Part shown: one piece after another, positions 53,455-64,000 of the stretch
Layout of the letters: each line of letters starts with the position of its first letter
Position numbering within the stretch: the first letter of the stretch is position 1
NCBI GenBank assembly: GCA_024291935.2
Contig: CM044320.1
Coordinates: 31,588,001-31,652,000, forward strand
Reading direction: 5' to 3'
DNA from: Okapia johnstoni
Lineage: Eukaryota > Chordata > Mammalia > Artiodactyla > Giraffidae
Length of the DNA: 64,000 nucleotides
The notes under the pieces: model-generated
Databases searched by the model: none
Told to the model about the DNA's origin: nothing
Seen by the model: the letters and a program-made list of their open reading frames with translations, nothing else
Made by a program: the position numbers and the translations under genes

Positions 53455-53650
53455 AACACAGCTAAACAGAACTTCTCACAAAGAGCTGTGTGAATGCTTT
53501 TCAGGAGAGAAGAGTAAAACTAGCTAGATGCCTTAAAAGGCCTGCGCATGTGTTATTAAATTTGAAACTAAACAAATGCTATTTATATACCAAGTAGAAT
53601 TTATCATCATCATCATGTCTAGCTTGTATAATAATATATAGAATGTGTGT

Positions 53651-53810
53651 GTGCTTAGTTGGTCAATTGTGTCCAACACTTTACGACCTCATAGACTGTA
53701 GCCCACCAGGCTCCTCTGTCCGTAGGATTCTCAGGCAAGAGTACTGGAGTGGGTTGCCATTTCCTTCTCCAGGGGATCTTGCTGACCCAGGGGTCAAACT
53801 CAGGTCTGAT
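53651..53810 (-). mobile_element. Bov-tA SINE (minus), partial
   Basis: GTGCTTAGTTGGTCAATTGT to CAGGGGTCAAACTCAGGTCT; the tRNA-like head is missing. Confidence 0.88.
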
Positions 53811-53907
53811 TTGCTCTGGCTTGTCAAACATTCTTATTAGTAGAAAAGGTTTTGGCACCTTAAATGAGGATTGTTGATAGAAAAAAAAAAAAAGCTAGAC
53901 TAGAAAG

Positions 53908-54112
53908 GCATAGTGGTGGGCCAGTGGTTAAGAATCTGCCTTCCAATGCAGGGGCATGGTTTGATCCCTGGTCGGGGAACTAAGATCTCACATGCTGCTG
54001 GGTAACTAAGTTTGAGTGCCACAGGTAGAGAGACCACAGAGCACAACTAGAGAAGCCTTCTTGCTGCAACAAAGACCCAGCACAGCCAAAATTAAAAATA
54101 AAAACGAACAAA
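53908..54112 (+). mobile_element. CHR-type SINE
   Basis: GGGCCAGTGGTTAAGAATCT, GGTTTGATCCCTGGTCGGGG, CAAAGACCCAGCACAGCC, then an A-rich tail. Confidence 0.88.
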
Positions 54113-54334
54113 CACACAAAAACAAAGGCATAATGCATAGCCCAGTAGTTTTCAGCTGGGGATGTTCCAGGACAGTGAAAGACAGAGACAGGAAGAGAAG
54201 TGAAGCAGCACACAAAACCAGCTGCCAACCCAAACACCCAGGAATTTGTCTGTTTTCTATTTTTCACATGCACAGAAGCTTTTGCCTTAAGACTCTACAG
54301 CTTAAAGCAAAGTCTGAAAGCTATCCTAAGAGAT

Positions 54335-54530
54335 CTGTGTCAAATCCCAGTTCCTCCTCCTTCTTGTTATGTCAAAATGCATAAGTTAATTACCTTCTTT
54401 TTCTTTCTTTCTTGGTTTTGAAGATGGGGAGAATGGTACCTCTTTCATAGGTTTGATGTGCTGATCTAATAAGATACAATGTATAATGCACCAGGGTCCT
54501 TGTAACTAAATAAATGTTAGTTCCATGTCA
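54335..54530 (+). mobile_element. MIR fragment
   Basis: TGTGTCAAATCCCAGTTCCT, TTGAAGATGGGGAGAATGGT fit MIR, with a pyrimidine-rich insert. Confidence 0.5.
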
Positions 54531-55949
54531 GATACTGAATAGTATAATTCTACTGGTCATGACTTAATTTTTTTTATTACTGGTTTAGAGAAGGATTTTT
54601 CAGCAGCTTCACGAATAAAATGCTGACTGAGTTATAGTCATTCTTTGCTATAGAAATATTATATTGTACTATAGATACCAAGCTATACTGCTACTGTGAA
54701 AATCCAGCCTTTCAGAGATTTTTCATTGTACAGTCAAGAAAATAGGAAGAACATAAAGAAGGGGCATTACCTCATTGTGTTATTCACATGTATTATTTAA
54801 TATGTAATTCAATTTTAATTTAAATCACAATTCCTTGAAAATACTGTGCTTTTGAAAGATAAGGTATTATCATTTTTATAATTATGACTCATTTCTGGCC
54901 GCTAGGTACTTTTTCTTAACAGCATTCTAGAACATTAATTTTACCTTATTAATAATGCTTCTTTTTCAAAAATCTTTCCAATAGTGAAATCGTTATACAA
55001 ACAGAACCTTAGGTATCAAGAACACTAAAATCTATTGCTTTACATGTACCAGGGTGGGTTATTTTTCTGGCATGCCAGTTTACAAAACAGATAATTGAAA
55101 ATTTAATATCCAGTGACTTTCCCAATTTTATAGAATTTTAGGATTGTACATGTTCAGGGCACTTATTTGATATATGAGAGAAGTAAGTACAGAGAATGTA
55201 CGTGAATGCACACCATAAATAATGCTGGGACCACAAAAAATTCATGGCTTTTTTGACATTCAAGCCTCTGCTTCATGTTGAGACCAACAGAACAAACACC
55301 TACATCCATTTGCTGAGTTATCATTTGAGGGTGAAGCTGAACTGAATTCCAATAAAAAGTCACGTAATAATTACCAAAACTAGAAACATGGAAAATTAAG
55401 GCAGGAAAAAAGTAAATATTTAATGTTATTTAACAAACTTAAAAACACCACATCAAAAAATAAAACTTTGTGTATTACACTACATCAAACTAAAATCTAG
55501 TAGAGAAGCCAATTAGAAAATCCAATGTTAGAGTCCTCCTTAGATTATATTAACAGTAGTTCTCAATTACTCATTTGTCTGAGAGAAAGTCTTGCCTTTA
55601 TTTCATTGACCAGTGGGAAAAATATGTTTAAATGTCTCCAAGAAGTTAATATTTACTCTTCTATGAGCAATAGCAAGTGAGATTTGATATGTTTAAGTAA
55701 GAGTCAATCTAGAATCTTATTTAAACCAACAGATTATACTTTGTCATGAAATGGAATTTAAATGAGTTGATTTGCTATTTTTCTTCTATGTTGAGATAGT
55801 AGCTTCTATTATGATTGATGCTAATGCAAGTGTGCAAAGCAGATAGGATAGGAATACTGGGTATCAGCCAACTTAGTCTCTGACCATTTCTCTGGGAAAG
55901 AACTATATTACTGTAGGAAGCTTTTCACTTCTTTCCAATATTCCTTCAA
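54531..55949. other. Unassigned intergenic sequence, 1.4 kb
   Basis: AT-rich, free of young repeats, no coding signal. Confidence 0.45.
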
Positions 55950-56480
55950 AGCTGTATGAGTTATCTGTTTTGATATAGATAATATATTTGCCTGGGCAAA
56001 CAAATTATTCCCAACCAGAGACTTGAAATGATAAATATTCATTATCTCTTATAGCTTCTAAAGGCTAGGATTTAAGGGGGTTTGGCAAGTGGCTTTCAGT
56101 CAGGTTTCTCATGCAGTCATTGGGAGGCTTTTCTGGAGCTGGAGAATCTGGTTCCAAAGGTGGCTTACTTATATGGTGACAAATTGGTCCTGGCTGTCGG
56201 CAAGTGGCTTTAGTTCTTCTCAATGTATGTCTCCTCTTGAGACTGCTTGAGCATCCTTACAACATGGCAGCTGGCCCCTTCCTCTGCAATCAATAGGTGA
56301 GATGAAAATAGAAGCCTTAATAATTTTTGTGAAGCTACAAAGTCACAGACCATCACATTCATTGTACTTTATTGATCACTTTCCTACTCAGTCTATGAGG
56401 ATATTACACAAAGGTGTGACTGCCAGAGTTGGTAATCTTTGGCAGCTGTCTTGTAGGCTGACTACCAAAAGGATAATGTA
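55950..56480 (+). mobile_element. MLT1-like solo LTR (ERVL-MaLR)
   Basis: TTATAGCTTCTAAAGGCTAG, AGCTGGAGAATCTGGTTCCA, GGTGGCTTACTTATATGG, CTTACAACATGGCAGCTGGC and GAAGTCACAGACCATCACAT-like text fit an old MaLR LTR. No viral coding sequence is present. Assigned from pattern memory. Confidence 0.5.
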
Positions 56481-56601
56481 TTAGCCAGGGCACTTTTGGC
56501 TCTCAAGTGACAGAAACACAACTCAAATTCTCTTAGGCAAAGGGAAATTTATTGCCTTGCCTAACCGGATTGTCATTAAGGATAGGATATATCTGTGCCT
56601 T

Positions 56602-57844
56602 CAGTTCAGTTCAATTCAGTCTCTCAGTCATGTCTGATTCTTTGCAACCCCATGAACCGCAGCATGCCAGGCCTCCCTGTCCATCACCAACTCCCTGAGT
56701 GCACCCAAACCTATGTCCATCAAGTCGGTGATGCCATCCAACCATCTCATCCTCTGCCATCCCCTTCTCCTCCTGCCCTCAGTCTTTCCCAGCATCAGGG
56801 TCTTTTCAAATGAGTCAGCTCTTCGCATCAGGTGGCCAAAGGATTGGAGTTTCAGCTTCAACATCAGTCTTTCCAATGAACATCCAGGACTGATCTTGTT
56901 TAGGATGGACTGGTTGGATCTCCTTGCAGTCCAAGGGACTCTCAAGAGTCTTATCCAACACCACAGTTCAAAAGCATCAATTCTTTGGTGCTCAGCTTTC
57001 TTTATAGTCCAACTCTCACATCCCTACATGACCACTGGAAAAATCATAGCCTTGACTAGACGGACCTTTGTTGGTAAAGTAATGTCTCTGCTTTTAAATA
57101 TGCTGTCTAGGTTGGTCATAACTTTTCTTCTAAGGAGTAAGCGTCTTTTAATTTCATGGCTGCAGTCACCATCTGCAGTGATTTTGGAGCCCAGAAAAAG
57201 AAAGTCAGTCACTGTTTCCACTGTTTCCCCATCTATCTGCCATGAAGTGATGGGACCAGATGCCATAATCTTAGTTTTCTGAACGTTGAGCTTTAAGCCA
57301 ACTTTTTCACTCTCCTCTTTCACTTTCATCAAGAGGTTCTTTAGTTCTTCTTCACTTTCTGCCATAAGGGTGGTGTCATCTGCATATCTGAGGTTATTGA
57401 TATTTCTCCTGGCAATCTTGATTCCAGCTTGTGCTTCCTCCAGCCGAGCGTTTCTCATGATGTACTCTGCATGTAAGTTAAATAAGCAGGGTGACAATAT
57501 ACAGCCTTGACGTACTCCTTTTCCTATTTGGAACCAGTCTGTTGTTCCATGTCCAGTTCTAACTGTTACTTCCTGACCTGCATACAGGTTTCTCATAGAG
57601 GCAGGTCAGATGGTCTGGTATTCCCATCTCTTTCAGAATTTTCCACAGTTTATTGTGATCCACACAGTCAAAGGCTTTGGCATAGTCAATAAAGCAGAAA
57701 TGAATGTTTTTCTGGTACTCTCTTGCTTTTTTGATGATCCATCGGATGTTTGCAATTTGATCTCTGGTTCCTCTGCCTTTTCTAAAACCGGCTTGAACAT
57801 CTGGAAGTTCACGGTTCACATATTGCTGAAGCCTTGCTTGGAGA
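56602..57844 (-). mobile_element. BovB LINE, 5'-truncated, 1.24 kb
   Basis: Reverse copy. The 11-bp duplication ATCTGTGCCTT is at 56591-56601 and 57845-57855. The reverse transcriptase region is split: the upstream piece with FIDYAKAFDCVDH lies in a frame ending near 57559, and the downstream piece with YADD is in a 190-codon frame (57024-57596). A short deletion near 57592 causes the shift. Further breaks near 57020 separate the C-terminus (56628-56945). Confidence 0.96.
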
Positions 57845-57855
57845 ATCTGTGCCTT

Positions 57856-58734
57856 AGATATTAATAAAACCAGATACACAAAACTCTGAGAACTCTCTGT
57901 CCATCCCATGAATCTGTTCCTCTTTGCATATCAGTGATATGCTTTCAAACCAGTTACATGGTCAGGCACACTCTTTCTCCTTCACTTTCTTCAGTGAAGA
58001 ACAGCTCTCTTTTCTAAATCCTGCGGTAGTTGTTGTTATTCTGTTGCTCAGTCATGTCTGACTCTTTGAAACACCATGAATTGCAGCACTCCAGGTTTCC
58101 CTGTCCTTCACCTTCTCCTGGAGCTTGGGGAAAACTATTATTAGTTCAACATGCACCACATCATCATTTTTGTGGTTATTGGTTTGGGTACTATAGTTGA
58201 CTATTACTACAAGAACCACTGTGCTGAAGCTCAAGGCAGACAAACTTCTTAAGTGGTGCTCGTCCCAGAAGAGAAGAACTAGGGACAACCAAACAACAGT
58301 GGTCTACAAAACTTAAATATCTTAAGTAATCTAAGATAACTTTTTAAAAACTAGTACACTTTGAATAAACAACTGCCTCTCCTCACTGCCAACATTTCCT
58401 TTCACTTGACTTGATCAATACATTTTTAAAAATTTTTGGCCATCAAGGGCAATGTTTGTTAAAGAAGAAAACTTTCTAAAGTTCTTTATCAAAGATACGT
58501 TTTTCTTTAAATGTTATAGATGGTGCACTATTTTAATTTGGTACAGTTATTTTCAAACTGTTCAAATGAACAATGAAGGTGCTGAATAATGTGAAGCTAA
58601 TAAAAGATCATTACAGTGGCAGAATGGACAAATAGAATATTTGAAATCTGGAATGAGACAAAATTTGATGAAAATGCTAAGGGTATGAAAATTGATTCCT
58701 ATTTGTCTACCTACATATATGTAATATTCAGAAA
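57856..58734. other. Unassigned, with BovB scrap
   Basis: A minus-strand BovB end fragment at 58030-58125 (TGTTGCTCAGTCATGTCTGA). The rest is not identified. Confidence 0.5.
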
Positions 58735-58945
58735 AATAAGATATTATATTTATATACATATGTACATATATATAATATATAATAAAATAAAGTTATATAA
58801 TAATATGTATTATGGTGTAATATATAATATACTAGATATATAATTTTATGTAATATTATATAATAAAGTTATATATTATAATGTAATTATAATATTATAT
58901 ATTATTATCAATTAATCATATAATTTATTATTGTTTATTATGTAT
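58735..58945. repeat. AT-rich low-complexity tract
   Basis: Almost only A and T, with irregular TATA, TAATAT and TATAA units over about 210 bases. Confidence 0.9.
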
Positions 58946-58948
58946 TTG

Positions 58949-59120
58949 TATGGCCAGAAAGTCCTTTTGGTTTTTAGATAAGATGTTATAGGAATGAATT
59001 TATTTATTTAATTGGAGGCTAATTACTTTACAATTCTGTGGTGGTTTTACCATACATTGCCATGAATTAGCCATGGGTGTACATGTGTTCCCCCCATCCT
59101 GAACTTTTTGGCCAACCCAA
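58949..59120. mobile_element. Mariner-like MITE split by an L1 tail
   Basis: TGGCCAGAAAGTCCTTTTGG near 58951 and AACTTTTTGGCCAACCC near 59103 are inverted ends of a ruminant mariner-like element. Between them is a minus-strand bovid L1 3' end (58995-59100: TTATTTAATTGGAGGCTAAT, CTGTGGTGGTTTTACCATAC). Confidence 0.6.
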
Positions 59121-59889
59121 GAACTATATTATTACTACTAATAATATAACACATGTATATGTGCATATATACACAAAAGTGTATTCAGAATAGGAGAATA
59201 AGGGAGAGACATACTTAACTGCTGACAATATATGATAAAATACTAATGAACAAAAAAAAATGCAGAACTCCTCAAATCCTCCTTCTTTTTCTAAGTAGAG
59301 AACACTGAACTTTCATCTGGAAAGTATAGATCAATCACTGCTAAAGAGAACCTGAAGCTAGAGATAGATAAGAGGTTAACGAGAAAGCACCTCATTACTT
59401 TAATGAATTTAATACTTCTGAGCCAGCCAAAGACTTATTAAGTTACTATACTACTACTTGTGCTTGAGGACTCGATTTCAGCCACCTTTGAGAAATCATG
59501 AGGTTCTTCAAGACTGTGCCGACCAGCTGTTATTACTGAGTTGAACCTAAAAGTATTCCCCTTGTGGATGTGAATAAACCAAACAGAGGTGCTTTCAAAA
59601 AGTAATCTTAATAAATCATCTTATCTGTCTAGTAATAACAAGGGCCATATGCTTCTGAAGTGTGGCTTGGAGAGGCCCAGTACAACCCCAGGGTTGGAGT
59701 CAATCCATACAAGTTATCCGGAGATCAGCCAGCATCATTGACATTCATAGAAGCTGAGCAAGAAATCCCGGAGAGAACCTGAGGTCGTTTATTTGAGCCA
59801 GTTTACCACATCCTTCCTTCTGGAACCCTCAGAGATGACTTTCTCACAGATCCTACGAACATTTTAAAAAACTGTTTCGACGATAGGAC
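59121..59889. other. Unassigned intergenic sequence
   Basis: No named repeat or gene seen. Confidence 0.4.
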
Positions 59890-60232
59890 AGCTGTAGGAC
59901 AAATTAAAATAGAAATATAACACATCCACAAATGTGAGTCCCATATGCAATTTTAAATATAGTAGCTACATTAAAAAAGTAAAAAGAAATATGTGAAAGT
60001 AATTTAACAATATATTTTATTTAGTCCCATATAGCAAAAATGTTATACTCTCAAAATATAGTCAGTAGAAAAAAATTACTCTGATGCACTTAAATTTTTT
60101 TTTAGCACTAAATCTGAAACACAATGCATGTTTTAAACTTACAGTACATCTTAACTAGTCACCAAATGCTCAATAGCCACATATCGCCTGTGGCTGCTGT
60201 AATATTTGACAGCACAGGTCTAGTTTAGAATT
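59890..60232 (+). mobile_element. Old MER-type DNA transposon relic
   Basis: AATGTGAGTCCCATATGCAA, TACATTAAAAAAGTAAAAAG and CAATAGCCACATATCGCCTG with GACAGCACAGGTCTAG fit an ancient non-autonomous element; family not assigned. Confidence 0.5.
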
Positions 60233-60275
60233 GTGGACAGTGGTCCTCAAATCGTTGTAATTTCTTTTTCTTTCA

Positions 60276-60565
60276 ATAAAGTTTTATTTATTTATTTGTG
60301 GTTGCACTGGGTCTTTGTTGCGGCACATGGGCTTTCTCCGGTTGTGGCGAGTGGTGGCTACTCTCTGGTTGCAGTCTGCAGTTTTCTCACTGCAGTTGTT
60401 TCTTCCCTTGCTGTGGCTCCCATACTGTAGAGTATGGGCTCAGTAGTGGTGGTGCTTGGACTTAGTTGCCCCACATTATGTGGAATCTTACTGGACCAGG
60501 GATTGAACCCGTGTCCCCTGCATTAGCAGACAGATTCTTAACCACTGAACCACCAGGGAAGTCCC
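60276..60565 (-). mobile_element. CHR-type SINE (minus)
   Basis: Reverse copy, TTATTTGTGGTTGCACTGGG to GAACCACCAGGGAAGTCCC. Confidence 0.92.
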
Positions 60566-61266
60566 AGTATTGTTCTTCCTTTCCAGGAAGATCTGAAGAC
60601 TTATGAAGATACCTTTTTGACAATTTAAATGGATTTTCAAAGCCCCCTTCACACTTCTTTAGCTTCTTTGCATACCTTGTTTCACACGTGTTCCTTTCTT
60701 TCACTCAACTTGCTAATGCTAAAAATAGGGCCAATTCAATGTCTTTTCTATACCTTTCTCCATGAATAAATTTGTTTTAGAAAGACTATGAGGGCAGGAC
60801 GTATCTGAGTTCAAATCCCGTCTGTGCCTTTAGGACTATTGCAGAGGCTTCCGGTTGTCCCTAATATCTGTCTTCCCCTCTGTAGATGTAGAAAACTTGG
60901 CTGGGCACAAAGCCACTTAGAAAAAGAACTACATTTCCAGAATAACTTGCAGCAAGATATGGCTACATGCCTAAGTTCTGACCAAGAGGGTATAAACAGA
61001 AAGGTCAAGGGGAAACTTCTGGGAATCTTTCTAAAGAGCAGCATGGATGCACTTTCTGACCTCTTTTTCCTTCCTCCTGCTTAGAACACATATGCAGCCA
61101 TCTTGGACTATAAGGTCAAGTCCATGCATAACTTGAAACATCTTATCAGCTCAAAGACTCTAACGCAAGAGGGAAATAAACTTCTATGTCTGCCACCGCA
61201 GTTTTGGATTTTCTGTAACTTGAAGCAAAACTAATCTTGGGTAAAGATTTAACCTCTAACGTTATG
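60566..61266. other. Unassigned, possible old repeat
   Basis: 60840-61200 (ACTACATTTCCAGAATAACT, CAGCCATCTTGGACTATAAG, GAGGGAAATAAACTTCTATG) has the look of an ancient interspersed repeat. Not named. Confidence 0.35.
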
Positions 61267-61277
61267 AGAAAGGTGAC

Positions 61278-61481
61278 AGTGGGAATTTGATATATGACTC
61301 CAGGAGCTCAAATTGGTGCTCTGTGACAACCTAGAGGGGTGGGATGGGGTAGAAGGTGGGAGGGAGGGCCCCAAGGGAGGGGACATATGCATACCTGTGG
61401 CTGATTCATGTTGATATATGGCAGAAACCAACACAATATTGTGAAGCAATTATCCTCCAATTAAAAACAAATAAAAAAAAA
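61278..61481 (+). mobile_element. Bovid L1 3' end
   Basis: G-rich 3' UTR, then CTGATTCATGTTGATATATG and CAACACAATATTGTGAAGCA, ending in an A-rich tail. The 11-bp duplication AGAAAGGTGAC is at 61267-61277 and 61482-61492, so this is a complete but extremely 5'-truncated insertion. Confidence 0.93.
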
Positions 61482-61492
61482 AGAAAGGTGAC

Positions 61493-62368
61493 GAATATGT
61501 CTATTCTAATGCTTAGTACGAAGCAGGTACTTTACACTGTTAGATTTTTTTTTTTTAAGTATACTAAATTACAAATCTACTAAACTCTGTAAGTTTCTAA
61601 ATAAATGCTTTTGTTATTCTTTCAACTCAGCTTTCTGGCTTCTTTCTGAACTAACTTGTAGATGACAGATACAAAGATCTTCATCGCATTTGCATTTCTC
61701 TCCAGAAAACTGCCTGACTGCCAGTTTAGTCATGCTCATGAATGCCTGATGGCTCAGAAAAGCCTCTACAAGAACCTCTCAAATAAATATTTAGAAAGGC
61801 ATTATGAGAGCACTTAGCAGTGCTATTCTAGTATTTCTAAAGCAACAAGATACCAAGATCATGAGGCCCTTCCTTCACTTTAAGTCGCACCTCTCAACCA
61901 AGCAGATATATTTACCATGCTATTATTTTTAATAGGAAAATAGAATCATTAAAGCATTCTTTTAACAGGTTTCTCACTTTCCAGGATAGTGAGAAGCATA
62001 GGGAACACTCAATGTTCTATCAGCTGTTTTTCAGGTTCTTTTTTTGGTCATGGAACAATATGTGAAAAATTTCAAGGAACCTCACTTTTTAAAAACAAAA
62101 CCTTAAATGAAAACAGTTGATATCAGGAAGTATTTATTGCATAATGCCTAATTAAAGGTAACTGCCAACAAAGATTAAGTTTCTAGAGGATGACAATGTG
62201 TTTAAATTGTATATGGCACTTTTTTTTGTGTACATTGTCATTTACTATGCTTTCAAAGAATGGTTAAAAATAAAGAAAGAATGAAAGTATGTAAAAAAGA
62301 CACAGGAGTTAACCCAAAAGAACCCAAGGACAGAAACTGGAGCAACAAAATAGAGTATTGGCTTATAA
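61493..62368. other. Unassigned intergenic sequence
   Basis: AT-rich. The right part (from about 62240) may be start of the old L1 3' UTR that continues to 63850. Confidence 0.35.
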
Positions 62369-62380
62369 TTCAAGAAATAA

Positions 62381-62512
62381 TTGGAGAAGGGAATGGCAAC
62401 CCACTCCAGTATTCTTGCCTGGAGAATTCCATGGACAGAGGAGCCTGGCGGGCTATGGTCCATGGGGTCACAAAGAGTCAGACATGACTGAGCACTAACA
62501 CTAACACACACT
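62381..62512 (+). mobile_element. Bov-A SINE monomer
   Basis: TTGGAGAAGGGAATGGCAAC to CATGACTGAGCACTAACA. TTCAAGAAATAA at 62369-62380 and 62513-62524 is the 12-bp duplication. Confidence 0.94.
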
Positions 62513-62779
62513 TTCAAGAAATAAAATATCCATAAGTTCACACTGATTTAAATAAATGATTGGATGAATAAAGAAATTGGGGTTAAGGGACAAATTTTCT
62601 TACAAGAAATTGCAAAGAATACATTTAGACACTTCTGCTCCTGGAAGTAGAACTTAATTCCCTGCTTCTTGGGTATGGGCTGGACACAATGACTTGTTGT
62701 TAAGTGTGGAAAGAAACAAAACAAAACAATTTTGTAGTGAAGAAACCTGGCACCCAGCACCTTAACAAAGTGATCAAGG

Positions 62780-63217
62780 TTCAGTTCAGTTCAGTTCAGT
62801 CGCTCAGTCGTGTCCGACTCTTTGCGACCCCATGAATTGAAGCACGCCAGGCCTCTCTGTGCATCACCAACTCCCAGAGTCTACCCAAACCCATGTCCAT
62901 CGAGTCGGTGATGCCATCCAACCATCTCATCCTCTGTCGTCCCCTTCTCCTCCCGCCCCCAATCCTACCCAGCATTAGGGTCTTTTCCAATGAGTCAACT
63001 CTTCGCATGAGGTGGCCAAAGTATTGGAGTTTCAGCTTCAACATCAGTCCTTCCAATGAGCACCCAGGATTGATCTCTTTTAGGATGGACTGGTTGGATC
63101 TCCTTGCAGTCCAAGGGACTCTCAAGAGTCTTCTCCAACACCACAGTTCAAAAGCATCAATTCTTCGGCGCTCAGCTTTCTTCACCGTCCAACTCTCACA
63201 TCCATACATGACCACTG
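62780..63217 (-). mobile_element. BovB 3' end (minus)
   Basis: TTCAGTTCAGTTCAGTTCAG to CATGACCACTGGAA. Minus frame 62796-63215 encodes [20 protein letters not shown] and the remaining C-terminus without a break. No clear target-site duplication. Confidence 0.93.
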
Positions 63218-63300
63218 GAATATTGTCAGTAATAAGTCATGTGGATGTCATGATGCAAGGACAGTGTCAATTCACCTCTGTGGAATTATTTCCCAAATCC

Positions 63301-63526
63301 ATGCCTGCATGCATGCTAAATCGCTTCAGTCATGTCCAACTCTGAGTGACACTATGGACTGTAGCCTGCCAGGCTCCTCTGTCCATGAGATCCTCCAAGC
63401 AAGAAAACTGGAGTGGGTTGTCATGTCCTCGCTCCAGGGGATCTTCCCAACTCAGAGATTGAACCATCTCTTATGTCTCCTGCATTGACAGGTGGGTTCT
63501 TTACCACTAGTGCTACCTGGAAGCCC
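63301..63526 (-). mobile_element. Bov-tA SINE (minus)
   Basis: Reverse copy from GCTAAATCGCTTCAGTCATG to GTGCTACCTGGAAGCCC. TCCCAAATCC at 63291-63300 and 63527-63536 is the 10-bp duplication. Confidence 0.94.
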
Positions 63527-63536
63527 TCCCAAATCC

Positions 63537-64000
63537 GTAATCCTAGTCTAATCATGAGAATAGTCAGACTAACCTATGAAATGCCTGACCATAACTCTTC
63601 AAAATTTTAAAGATCGTGAAAAATGAGGAAAGACCAGGGCATTGTTGAGATAGAAGGAGACTAAGAAGATAGGACATCGAATGTCATGTTTATCCTGGAT
63701 TAGGTCCTGGAATAGAGCAAGGACTAATGGGAAAAAAAAACTGGCAAAATCAGATACTCTGTATTTGAGTTAATAGTTTGGATGAATGTAGTATAGTTAC
63801 AAAAGATGTTATCACTAGGAGAATGTTAAATGAACATTTGTAAAAAGCCTACTGGGTGACAGCACTATACTAAATTATAAATGTAGCACATATATATAAT
63901 ATTCATATTATACATAGCTCCCTCAAGAGCTATTAAAAGAAATATGATTGCACTCAGGGAATTAAACTATAAAAATGAATCATAGCAAAAAAAAATGAAA
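63537..64000 (+). mobile_element. Probable ancient L1 3' UTR
   Basis: TAATCATGAGAATAGTCAGA, CTGGATTAGGTCCTGGAATAG and GAATGTAGTATAGTTACAAA resemble old L1 3' UTR text seen also at 15560-16645. The last 150 bases are AT-rich and unassigned. Confidence 0.4.

Noticed and set aside
62780..62800. TTCAG tandem repeat as telomere-like or CRISPR-like array
   Set aside because: It is the known short tandem tail of BovB; it recurs at each BovB 3' end and has no spacers.

Overview
The window is nuclear DNA of a ruminant, most likely a bovid. It is dense in BovB LINEs, Bov-tA and Bov-A2 SINEs and CHR-type tRNA-derived SINEs, a combination confined to ruminants, on top of older mammalian repeats (MIR, L2, L1, MER, MLT1-like). 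It has spliced exons, a CpG-island promoter and no compact operon-like gene order. I assign cattle or a close relative from repeat type only, not from any database match.

The only host gene I can support is KRAS, on the minus strand. The CpG island at about 25,720-26,960 contains the promoter and non-coding exon 1 (3' end at 26,205). Exon 2 (22,279-22,400) carries the start codon and codons 1-37. Exon 3 (2,782-2,960) carries codons 38-96 and most of 97. Exon 4 (1,624-1,783) completes codon 97 and runs to codon 150. All internal splice sites are canonical and the phases join, giving 450 coding bases. The alternative last exons (4A, 4B) and the 3' UTR lie beyond the left edge. Hotspot codons 12, 13, 61, 117 and 146 are wild type.

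Introns: intron 1 is about 3.8 kb and mostly unique sequence. Intron 2 is about 19.3 kb and holds L1 fragments (all antisense to KRAS), BovB copies, Bov-tA SINEs and a (CA)n tract. Intron 3 is 0.998 kb and holds a MIR. From about 27.0 kb to 64.0 kb lies the 5' intergenic flank of KRAS. It has no convincing gene and is a layered deposit of retrotransposons, many with readable target-site duplications that give the order of insertion.

No undescribed multi-gene system is visible. The points most worth checking are the partly diverged G-rich promoter element, the long GGC/GGT tract in the KRAS 5' UTR, a palindromic double E-box 1.3 kb upstream of KRAS, a stem-loop in intron 1, and several nested insertions. 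Most other open reading frames are BovB or SINE fragments or GC-rich shadows of the CpG island.
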